Below the pieces are notes generated by a model. The model ran no database searches, was not told the DNA's origin, and worked only from the letters and a program-made list of their open reading frames with translations. Shown piece after piece: positions 54,171 to 64,000 of a stretch of 64,000 nucleotides of DNA. The stretch's first letter is position 1; each line of letters opens with the position of its first letter. This stretch comes from DATDAH01 sp036525535. Its GTDB lineage: Bacteria > Actinomycetota > Acidimicrobiia > Acidimicrobiales > DATDAH01. The position numbers and the translations under genes are program-made. Where the stretch lies: contig DATDAH010000244.1 in the NCBI GenBank assembly GCA_036525535.1, positions 6,338 through 70,337 on the forward strand. Reading direction: 5' to 3'.

Positions 54171-55280
54171 TCACTCCTCCTGTTCGACGGACGTGGGTCG
54201 CCGCGGACGACGGAACCTGAGCCGGGGCAGGTCGCCCATGCGGTCCGAGGACCACAGGGCGGGGGGCGGCTGCACCAGCGCACACAGCTCGAGCAGCACC
54301 CGGTCGTAGTTGACCCGCCAGCCGGCGAAGTCCCGCCAACACTGATCCCGGTCCGGCTTCAGCGGGACCCCGGCGGCGCGGAGCTGCTCGTAGACGCCGT
54401 CGAACTCGGCCTTGTGGATCGAGATCGGGTCCGTGGGTTGGGGTCGCCGCTCGTGGTGGATCCCGAAGAAGTCGGCGATGGCCCGCAGGGCGAGATAGCC
54501 CGACCGGATGGTCAGCTCGGCTCTCGCCTGGCGCGGGATGTCGAGGGTGGAGGACCGCAGGGCGGCCGCGTCGAGGACCGCCCCCGCCCCGGTGAGCCAG
54601 GAGCGGTGGTCGTCGATGGAGCGGAAGTGGACCAGCGCCGGATAGGTGGTGTGGCTCTCCTCGAGCTCGACGAACCAGTCCTCCCAGTCCGGCCACATGT
54701 CGTCGAGCTGCTCGAGCCGCTCGAGGCGGTGGTGCCGGATGAACATCTCGGCGGGCGTCGGCGGGGTGCCCGCCCGGCTGGAGAGCTTGGCCACCAGGTG
54801 CTCCCGGCGGGAGAAGTGGCCGTACATCGTGGGCAGGAAGCTGATGAGCAGGGCGACCAGGCCCAGGCCGATGACCGCCTCGACCACGGCGGCGCCCAGC
54901 GGCGGGCCCTCGTTGGGGCGGGAGAAGCCCAGCGTGGTGACCGACGAACCGGACAGCACGAACTCCTCGCCGATGGGGTCGGCACCGAGGGCCCAGTAGA
55001 TGGGCACGAACCCGATCATCACCCCGGTCACCCAGGCCAAGGGCATCAGCATCAGGGTCGTGGGGCCGTAGCGGGCCCGGATCGCCTCCCGCCGGGTCAC
55101 GGTGCGGGCGCGGCAGGCGAAGAACTCGAACGGCCGGCGGACCACCACGAAGAGGACCCGGGTGAGCCACACCTGCTCGGGCCGCGGCACCACCACGGTC
55201 CACACCGCGGCCCGCACCACCCAGAGCACGACCGACGCGCCGGCGGCGAACGCCAGGAGCTGGACCGCGAAACTCGCCAT
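54171..55280 (-). CDS. Membrane protein with ion-channel-like pore motif
   Basis: A 369-residue protein. Hydrophobic helices lie at about 5-28, 74-97 and 131-152, followed by a cytoplasmic domain of about 215 residues. Between the second and third helices is SGSSVTTLGF (110-119), reminiscent of the pore-loop TTLGYG/TTVGYG of two-helix channels but lacking the final GYG. It is not a recognised channel family. It is probably co-transcribed with the acyl-CoA dehydrogenase. TACGCT lies 9 bases before ATG 55280. Confidence 0.7.
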   Translation of the reverse strand: MASFAVQLLAFAAGASVVLWVVRAAVWTVVVPRPEQVWLTRVLFVVVRRPFEFFACRARTVTRREAIRARYGPTTLMLMPLAWVTGVMIGFVPIYWALGADPIGEEFVLSGSSVTTLGFSRPNEGPPLGAAVVEAVIGLGLVALLISFLPTMYGHFSRREHLVAKLSSRAGTPPTPAEMFIRHHRLERLEQLDDMWPDWEDWFVELEESHTTYPALVHFRSIDDHRSWLTGAGAVLDAAALRSSTLDIPRQARAELTIRSGYLALRAIADFFGIHHERRPQPTDPISIHKAEFDGVYEQLRAAGVPLKPDRDQCWRDFAGWRVNYDRVLLELCALVQPPPALWSSDRMGDLPRLRFRRPRRPTSVEQEE

Positions 55281-55307
55281 GCGCGCCGGAGCGTAACGGC
55301 GGGGCTG

Positions 55308-56312
55308 CTACTCCTCGGCGAGGTCAGGCATGAGGGAGAGGGTGAAGGCGCCGGAGCGGAAGGCGACGATCACGGCGCCGACACCGACACCGAGGGCCAG
55401 CGCGGTGACCAGGCGCTCGAAGGCGAACGGGACGTCTGTCGGGAGCACCGGGTTCGACAGCACCGCGAGCCGGAACACGCCCCAGGTGGCCAGGAACACC
55501 CCGCCGGCGAGTAGCCCGACCGTGCGTAGGCGTTCGACGAGCACCGCCACGAGGGCGAGGACCACCGCGACGAGGGCGACCACGACGGGCACGATCGAGG
55601 CCCCGGTGCCGGAGGGCAGGCTGGTGTAGCCCACCCACGCCACGCCCGCGGCGAGCAGGCCGACGACGAGGACCAGGACGGCGGGCACCCGGTCGGGCAG
55701 CCGTGTCCCCCAGACGCCGAGCGCCACCAGGACCAGCAGGGCCAGGGCGAACCACGGGATCGGCGACACCGTCCCCTCGTAGCGAATCACGCCCGAGACG
55801 ACGATCGGCTGACCATCGACCTCGATCGGGAGCGTCCAATCGAGGGTTCCGCCTGCTGGACGCTCACCGCCCATGAAGTGGGTCCGGTGATCGTGCCACG
55901 CGTAGGAACCGCCCGAGGACACGACCTGCTCCCAGTCGGGTTCGAGCGTGGTCGCATCGACCCCTTGCAGGTTGTCGGGGGCCAGCGCGTTCGTGCCGTA
56001 CCGAGCGGCATTGATGTAGGTCGCCGGTGAGTTTCGGTTCTGCTCGACGCTTCCGTCGGCGTTGAACCGGAGGTAGGGCTCCCCTTCGTAGCCCTCGACG
56101 ACCGCCGCGTGCCCGTTCTCGACCGTGAGTGCGATGAAGGCGTCACCCCCCGCGGTCTCGACGGTGAAGCCGGCGGGGTCCGGCTCGATGGAGGTGACCT
56201 CCGACGAGTAGCTCCCCGGCTTGGCCGCGTCGGCGGCGGCCGGGCCGGCCCCGAGGACCAGCCCGACCACCGCCAGGGTCACCGCACGACAGGCGACGGC
56301 CCGGGCGCTCAT
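55308..56312 (-). CDS. Secreted-domain/membrane protein with WHDHRTHFM motif, copper operon
   Basis: A 334-residue protein: signal peptide (about 8-29), an outer domain to about 185 and a C-terminal half with four or five hydrophobic helices. The motif W139-H-D-H-R-T-H-F-M147 groups three His and a Met, a plausible copper site. It is 4 bases downstream of the YcnI stop, completing an operon with CopC-CopD and YcnI. A role in copper delivery or sensing is inferred from context. Confidence 0.72.
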   Translation of the reverse strand: MSARAVACRAVTLAVVGLVLGAGPAAADAAKPGSYSSEVTSIEPDPAGFTVETAGGDAFIALTVENGHAAVVEGYEGEPYLRFNADGSVEQNRNSPATYINAARYGTNALAPDNLQGVDATTLEPDWEQVVSSGGSYAWHDHRTHFMGGERPAGGTLDWTLPIEVDGQPIVVSGVIRYEGTVSPIPWFALALLVLVALGVWGTRLPDRVPAVLVLVVGLLAAGVAWVGYTSLPSGTGASIVPVVVALVAVVLALVAVLVERLRTVGLLAGGVFLATWGVFRLAVLSNPVLPTDVPFAFERLVTALALGVGVGAVIVAFRSGAFTLSLMPDLAEE

Positions 56313-56316
56313 GGCG

Positions 56317-56973
56317 TCAGGATGCCTGACGGGAGCTCATCACGGCGTAGCCGCCGACAAGCAGGCCGACGGCCCCGACGATCAGGGCCACGACCGCCAG
56401 GCTGTCGCTGCTGCTGTCGTCGCTGCTGATCGTGGCCGTCGCCACGTCGTCGGCGTGCTCGTCCTCCTCCGCGCCCTCCTCGCCGTGGGTGTGCTCACCG
56501 TCGGACTCGGTCAGCGCAACGGCGGGGGCGGGGTGCTCCGGCTCCTCGCCCCCCTCGGGCGTCTCCTCGATCCAGGACACCTCGTCCCCGCTCTCGCAGG
56601 TCTGGATCGTCGGGAACAGCACGGTCTCACCCGGCGTGTCCGGCATCGGCACCGACAGGCCGAACTCCATGAACTGGTCGTGGGGCAGCGGGCCACCCTC
56701 CCAGGTCACGACGACCGGGCCGGCGTCGTCCACCGTCGCCGCCCAGCCGGGGAGGAACTGGGGTGTGGCCGACTCGACGCCGTCGGGCAGCTGGACCTCG
56801 AGCTTCACGGTGCCGGTGTCGTCCTCACAGCCGTGGGGGACGACGAGGGCGAAGGTCACGAACCCCCCGGCCGGCGCCTCCTCGACGGTGGGCTCGATGT
56901 GGGCCCACGCCGGGGCGGCCGGCCCGACGAGCAGGACGCCCGCGCCAGCCAGCACGGTCAACAGCTTCTTCAT
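56317..56973 (-). CDS. YcnI-family copper-binding protein (DUF1775)
   Basis: A 218-residue secreted, membrane-tethered protein. ATG 56973 gives a good signal peptide (MKKLLTVLAGAG) cleaved at PAWA-HIEP, leaving an N-terminal His (residue 25). YcnI proteins are known to bind Cu(II) through this N-terminal His and an acidic residue. A His/Asp/Glu-rich linker (EHTHGEEGAEEDEH) precedes a C-terminal helix (about 188-208). GGGAGTG is the RBS. It is part of the CopC-CopD operon. Confidence 0.9.
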   Translation of the reverse strand: MKKLLTVLAGAGVLLVGPAAPAWAHIEPTVEEAPAGGFVTFALVVPHGCEDDTGTVKLEVQLPDGVESATPQFLPGWAATVDDAGPVVVTWEGGPLPHDQFMEFGLSVPMPDTPGETVLFPTIQTCESGDEVSWIEETPEGGEEPEHPAPAVALTESDGEHTHGEEGAEEDEHADDVATATISSDDSSSDSLAVVALIVGAVGLLVGGYAVMSSRQAS

Positions 56974-57005
56974 GACACTCCCTTGGTTTGGATCATGGAC
57001 AACGC

Positions 57006-58628
57006 TCAGCCCCCGACGAGGACCTCGACCTCGCCGGTCGCCGACTCGAAGCGGGAGATGTCGGCCGTCACCTGAATGGTCCACCGACCACCGGTGACGA
57101 GCTCGTTCCCGTCGATCTGAAAGTGAGCGGGGCCGGCCCGGAAGGGCTCCCGCACGATGGGGCCGATGTCGTCGGACGGCAGCGACAGGCTGACGCTGAC
57201 GTCGTCGGCGATCTCCGCCGACCGGCCGTCCTCGTCGAAGAAGTAGAGGTGGATGGCGTTGCGGCCCGCCTGATTCGGGTCGACGACGATGTTCACCGAG
57301 CCGGCGTCCCCGAGGGCCACGGTCTCGCTGAAGATCTCGCCGATGCCCGCGGCACTGCGGGCCGGGGTGACGTTCACGAGCACGGCGGTGAGGGCGATGG
57401 CCACGACGAGAGCCGCGGCCTCGAGGCGGACGCTCTTGCGGAGCAACGACCAGGCCCGAGTGGCCGACGGCGAGCGTCGGATGGCGGGGACGACCCGGAA
57501 CCGGTTGTGGGCCCCGATGAGGCCGACGACCAGGACCACGCCGACCTTGGCCAGCAGCGTCCAGCCGTAGGCGGTGGAGGTCAGCGCCCGCAGGGCCCGG
57601 ACCTCGGACCAGGACAGAGCGACCCCGGCGGCACCGACGGCGAGGACGCAGACCGTGGCCACCCGGGAGAAGCGGCCCACCATCCCGGCCGAAGACGTGT
57701 GGTCATCCTCGTCGCGGCGACCCCAAAGGACCACGGCCAGGAGCACGAGGCCGCCGAACCACACGGCGGCGGTCACGGTGTGGACGATCCCCGCGCTCAC
57801 CGCGAGGAGCTCGTCGTCGGTGCTGCGGGTGTGGCCGCTGAGGGCGAACGAACCGGCCGCGAGCAGCACGCCGGCTCCGATCCCCGCCCGGCGCGTCCCC
57901 CCGAGCACGAGCAGCACCAAGCCGAGCAGGCCGAGGAACGTGGCCAGGCCCACCCCCTCCTGCAGGACCTCGCCCAGCACGCCGTCCTGGGTGATGGCGT
58001 CGAAGCCCTGGCCCGTGCCCAGCGCGGCCTGGATCGGGAGCGCGGCCAGGATCCCCACGGCGCCGACGACCGCCGCGCGGCGGACGAGGCGCCGCAGACG
58101 GTCCTCCTCGGGCCCGCGGTCGTGGACGAAGGACAGGAAGAAGGCGCCACCCGCGGCCAGCAACACGCCGGCGTAGGCCAGGAAGCGGAAGACGACGCCG
58201 GCGATCTCCCAGGCCCGATCCGAGCCCTCGTCGAAGAACTGGCTGATCAGCGCCGGGTCGGCCTGGACGTCGCCGACGCTGAAGACCAGGCCGCCCTGGA
58301 CCGGATGCCCGTCGTCGGACACGACCCGGTAGGTGGCGACGTACGCGCCGTCGGCCAGGTCGTCCTGCAGGTCGACGGCGACCACCTCGCCGTCCGCGCG
58401 CGTCTCGCCGACGTCGACCCGGTCACCGTTGGCCGAGAACACCCGTAGCCCACCCAGATCCGCCGACACGGGCTCGTTGAACTCGAGACGGACGCTCTCA
58501 GGTGGGGTGTCGAGGCGGGCGCCGTCGCCCGGGGTCGACGCCTCCAGGACGGCGTGGGCCGACGCCGGGGCGGCACCGAGCAGGAGGAGCGCCGCGACCA
58601 GGGCCGCGGCTGCGAGCAGTCGCCTCAC
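57006..58628 (-). CDS. CopC-CopD fusion copper transport protein
   Basis: A 540-residue protein. The signal peptide ends ASA-HAVLEAS, leaving the N-terminal His (H25) of the CopC copper site, with SDDGHPVQG (H108) as partner. Eight or so helices (about 150-410) form the CopD domain, and a C-terminal YtkA-like beta domain (about 430-540) follows. It probably carries periplasmic-side copper inward. GTG 58628 overlaps the anti-sigma stop (GTGA). Confidence 0.92.
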   Translation of the reverse strand: MRRLLAAAALVAALLLLGAAPASAHAVLEASTPGDGARLDTPPESVRLEFNEPVSADLGGLRVFSANGDRVDVGETRADGEVVAVDLQDDLADGAYVATYRVVSDDGHPVQGGLVFSVGDVQADPALISQFFDEGSDRAWEIAGVVFRFLAYAGVLLAAGGAFFLSFVHDRGPEEDRLRRLVRRAAVVGAVGILAALPIQAALGTGQGFDAITQDGVLGEVLQEGVGLATFLGLLGLVLLVLGGTRRAGIGAGVLLAAGSFALSGHTRSTDDELLAVSAGIVHTVTAAVWFGGLVLLAVVLWGRRDEDDHTSSAGMVGRFSRVATVCVLAVGAAGVALSWSEVRALRALTSTAYGWTLLAKVGVVLVVGLIGAHNRFRVVPAIRRSPSATRAWSLLRKSVRLEAAALVVAIALTAVLVNVTPARSAAGIGEIFSETVALGDAGSVNIVVDPNQAGRNAIHLYFFDEDGRSAEIADDVSVSLSLPSDDIGPIVREPFRAGPAHFQIDGNELVTGGRWTIQVTADISRFESATGEVEVLVGG

Positions 58629-59227
58629 CGGGCGAGGACCGGCTGGGTCGCACGGGCATCGTCATCGCGGTGGGCCAGGAGCCAGAGCAGGGCCACGCCG
58701 GCCACCTCGAGCAGGTGGACGGCTTCACCGGCCCCGGCGGTCGCCCCCGAGATGATGTCGACCAGGGCCCCGAGGCTCAGGACCCCCGCCACAACGAGCC
58801 CCAGCGGGAGCATCCCCCGGGCCCGGGCGGGCTGCCAGGCGGCGACGAGGAGCCCGACGGCCAGAGCCGCGGACCAGCTTCCCAGCTCGCGGGTCGTGTG
58901 CACGGCTTCACCGCTCGGGCCGGTCAGCAACGACGGAAGGGCGATGACGAGCTGAGCCAGGGCGACGACCACGAGGCTCCATCGGGCGGCCTCCCGCCGG
59001 GGGTCGCGGCGCACGGGCGGGTTGGCGGCCATGACGGCGCCGGCGAGGTCGGGGACGGGCTCAGCCGGCGTCAGGCGGGTGACCCGGTCGAGGGCCGTGA
59101 GCGAGGAGGCGAAGTCGGTGCAGGCGGCACAGCTGGCAAGATGACGGTCCAGCACGGCCAGTTCGTCGGCCGTGGCCTCACCGTCCAGCCGGGCGGACAG
59201 CACATCTCGACTCTGATCACAACGCAT
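58625..59227 (-). CDS. ZAS-type transmembrane anti-sigma factor
   Basis: A 200-residue anti-sigma factor. The zinc motif consists of C3, H29, C33 and C36 (HLASCAAC), as in RsrA/ChrR-like ZAS domains. Four or so membrane helices follow (from about 84). It is divergent from the ECF sigma gene at 59278, its expected partner, and heads the copper operon. Metal or thiol stress could release the sigma factor. ATG 59227 is 9 bases from the CGAC of the proposed promoter. Confidence 0.9.
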   Translation of the reverse strand: MRCDQSRDVLSARLDGEATADELAVLDRHLASCAACTDFASSLTALDRVTRLTPAEPVPDLAGAVMAANPPVRRDPRREAARWSLVVVALAQLVIALPSLLTGPSGEAVHTTRELGSWSAALAVGLLVAAWQPARARGMLPLGLVVAGVLSLGALVDIISGATAGAGEAVHLLEVAGVALLWLLAHRDDDARATQPVLAR

Positions 59228-59236
59228 GCCCTACCT

Positions 59237-59262
59237 GTCGAACCAACCCCCCATCTGGTTCC
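59237..59262 (-). promoter_or_regulatory. ECF-type promoter of the anti-sigma/copper operon
   Basis: On the minus strand GGAACC (59262-59257) is followed by exactly 16 bases and CGAC (59240-59237), the classic ECF layout of GGAAC-N16-CG. The start of the anti-sigma gene lies 9 bases on. On the double strand, GAACCA (59240-59245) and TGGTTC (59256-59261) form an inverted repeat, so a weaker opposite promoter for the sigma gene is possible. This fits autoregulation. Confidence 0.6.
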
Positions 59263-59277
59263 CGGCATGGGCCCGAG

Positions 59278-59820
59278 ATGCCTGACGACCAGCTGACCGA
59301 ACTGGCCCGACAGGCCGTCGGTGGTGACCGGGTGGCGCTGTCCGACCTCGTCCGGGGCACGCAGGCCGACGTGTGGCGGCTGTGCGCCCACCTCGTCGAC
59401 CGCCAGAGTGCCGACGACCTGACCCAGGACGTCTACGCCCGGGCCATCACCGGCCTCCCCCACTTCCGGGGGGAGCGCCCGGTGCGCCTCTGGCTCCTCG
59501 GCATCGCCCGCCACGTCTGCATCGACGAGGTCCGCCGCCGGACCCGCGGCCGACGGATCCTGGCCCGCAACGAGGTCGAGGCCATCGAGACGCTCGCCGA
59601 CCCGACCGGGGTCGTCGACCTCGACGAGCTGCTGGCCGGCCTCGACCCCGATCAGCGCGCCGCATTCGTCCTGACCCAGGTCCTGGGCCTGCGCTACGCC
59701 GAAGCGGCCGAGGCCGTGGGCTGCCCCGTCGGCACCATCCGCAGCCGCGTCGCCCGCGCCCGTCAACACCTCGTCGCCGCCGTCGCCGCCCCCGCCGAAT
59801 CCAACCGTTGTGGAACCTGA
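59278..59820 (+). CDS. ECF-family RNA polymerase sigma factor
   Basis: A 180-residue sigma-70 protein with regions 2 (DLTQDVYARAITGLPHFRGERPVRLWLLGIARHVCIDEVRRR) and 4 (LDPDQRAAFVLTQVLGLRYAEAAEAVGCPVGTIRSRVARAR). The divergent neighbour is its probable ZAS anti-sigma. Given the operon behind that gene, its regulon likely includes copper handling. ATG 59278 is the start by alignment to region 2. Confidence 0.93.
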   Translation: MPDDQLTELARQAVGGDRVALSDLVRGTQADVWRLCAHLVDRQSADDLTQDVYARAITGLPHFRGERPVRLWLLGIARHVCIDEVRRRTRGRRILARNEVEAIETLADPTGVVDLDELLAGLDPDQRAAFVLTQVLGLRYAEAAEAVGCPVGTIRSRVARARQHLVAAVAAPAESNRCGT

Positions 59821-59870
59821 AACTCGCGCCCCGTCACCGACGACAGGTCCCAGAACGATCGGGGGGGTGG

Positions 59871-63224
<3,354 letters not shown>

Positions 63225-63230
63225 GGTCCG

Positions 63231-63252
63231 ACCGTAGCGAACACCTGTTCGC
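63231..63252 (-). promoter_or_regulatory. LexA SOS box with -10 upstream of dnaE2
   Basis: GCGAAC-ACCT-GTTCGC (63237-63252) is a perfect palindrome matching the actinobacterial LexA site CGAAC-N4-GTTCG. It abuts TACGGT (minus strand, 63236-63231), which is 6 bases before the dnaE2 ATG. LexA bound here would cover the promoter. Confidence 0.8.
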
Positions 63253-63362
63253 TCCGCCACCCGGCCGCTCCGGTCAGTCGACTTCGGCGCCGCACGTGAT
63301 GTTGAAAGCCGTGCCCGTCATCGATCGGGACACGTCCGCGCGCCACCCGCGATGATCTGAGG

Positions 63363-64000
63363 GTGCTCGACGACGCGACGCTGGCCCGGCTGGCCCACCT
63401 GAACTACCTGGAGTTCGGACGGCAGAGCACGCTCTGGTCGGACCGAGGCCAGGTCCGGGACGTCGACGGGGTGACGCTGTTCGCCAGCGGAACCGACTTC
63501 CCGTTCGTGTTCAACGGGGTCTTCCGCAACGACCCCGCTACGGAGCCGGCCCGGGTGTTGGCCCAGGCCGACGCCTTCTTCGACCAGTGGTCGCGGGGGT
63601 ACACGCTGGTGACCGGGCCGGGTGACGACGACCTCGCGGCCCACGCCGAGGCGGAGGGCCTCCGGGCGTTCACGGACGCGCCGGAGATGGTCTGCCGGGA
63701 GCGGCTGGCCGACGTCGACCCACCGGCGGGGATCGACCTGCGCCGGGCAACCGACGAGGCCGGGATCGCCGACTTCGTGGCCGTCGGCTCGGCCGCCTAC
63801 CCGTCCCTGGGCATGCCCGACACCGCCATGGGCGAGGCCATCGACCGCTACGACCGGGTCCTCGATCCTCACGTGGCGGTGGTGGTGGCCTACGACGACG
63901 ATGCGCCGGTCGCCGCCGCCCAGGCGATGCTCAGCCACGGCATCGCCGGCGTCTACTGGGTCGGCACCCTGGAGGCCGCCCGGGGCAAGGGTCTGGGTGA
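63363..64000 (+). CDS. GNAT-family acetyltransferase (cut by window end)
   Basis: An open frame of at least 212 codons that runs off the window. It starts at GTG 63363, 6 bases after GATGAT, with N-terminal residues LDDATLARLAHLNYLEFGRQS. The C-terminal part is an acetyl-CoA-binding GNAT fold (VAVVVAYDDD..., then VYWVGTLEAARGKGLG, the pyrophosphate-binding loop). The first 110 residues resemble a degenerate GNAT-like domain, so a two-domain protein is possible. The 63253-63362 gap contains nothing I recognise. Confidence 0.82.
   Translation, partial: MLDDATLARLAHLNYLEFGRQSTLWSDRGQVRDVDGVTLFASGTDFPFVFNGVFRNDPATEPARVLAQADAFFDQWSRGYTLVTGPGDDDLAAHAEAEGLRAFTDAPEMVCRERLADVDPPAGIDLRRATDEAGIADFVAVGSAAYPSLGMPDTAMGEAIDRYDRVLDPHVAVVVAYDDDAPVAAAQAMLSHGIAGVYWVGTLEAARGKGLG

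Overview
The window is a GC-rich, densely packed chromosomal segment with about 63 genes on both strands. It contains no rRNA, tRNA, CRISPR array, prophage or insertion sequence that I could recognise. The gene content points to an actinobacterium: a NucS mismatch endonuclease, a mycothiol-conjugate amidase, four F420-type luciferase-like oxidoreductases, two wax ester synthase/DGAT enzymes, an LCP cell-wall transferase, SOS-controlled DnaE2 and an ECF sigma/ZAS anti-sigma pair. The mix of many acyl-CoA enzymes with WS/DGAT and F420 enzymes suggests the Acidimicrobiia, but that placement is inference.

Layout. 0-9.3 kb: an Asp-rich membrane-anchored protein, an AarF/ABC1 kinase, cysD-cysNC (sulfate activation), a pentapeptide-repeat protein with a small partner, nucS, a DinB/maleylpyruvate-isomerase-like protein, an LLM oxidoreductase and a nitroreductase. 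9.3-23.8 kb: a MaoC hydratase and its SDR partner, a VanW-family protein, WS/DGAT, an LLM enzyme, an RmlD-like reductase, an acyl-CoA dehydrogenase, an acyl-CoA synthetase, an LCP protein, a phosphotransferase and a second MFE-2-like SDR. 23.8-40 kb: a RecB-type nuclease, PAP2 phosphatase, DsbA-like protein, second WS/DGAT, two LLM enzymes, a tandem NTF2-like protein, DUF2207, a methyltransferase-Mug glycosylase fusion, an AurF-like diiron enzyme facing a TetR regulator, a thioesterase and a thiolase. 40-52 kb: a secreted nuclease, a TetR-MFS efflux pair, a DUF4389 protein, a YdjC deacetylase, Mca, glutamate dehydrogenase, a duplicated PhoU/TrkA-C protein, a divergent ketol-acid-reductoisomerase-like protein, a PEBP lipoprotein, acylphosphatase and a thioesterase. 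52-64 kb: LemA, an acyl-CoA dehydrogenase, a putative pore protein, a copper-type operon (membrane protein, YcnI, CopC-CopD, anti-sigma) divergent from an ECF sigma gene, dnaE2 behind an SOS box, and a GNAT gene cut by the window end.

Two themes recur. First, fatty acid and storage-lipid metabolism: acyl-CoA synthetase, dehydrogenases, hydratase, hydroxyacyl dehydrogenases, thiolase, thioesterases and WS/DGAT are scattered as single genes, each usually with its own promoter. Second, genome-integrity functions: NucS, a Mug-type glycosylase, DnaE2 and a RecB-like nuclease.

The clearest sequence-level pattern is regulatory. More than twenty genes have a TANNNT hexamer ending 6 to 9 bases before the start codon, the layout expected for leaderless transcripts. 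Many adjacent same-strand genes share an NTGA start/stop overlap, and in two cases N is C, implying CTG start codons.
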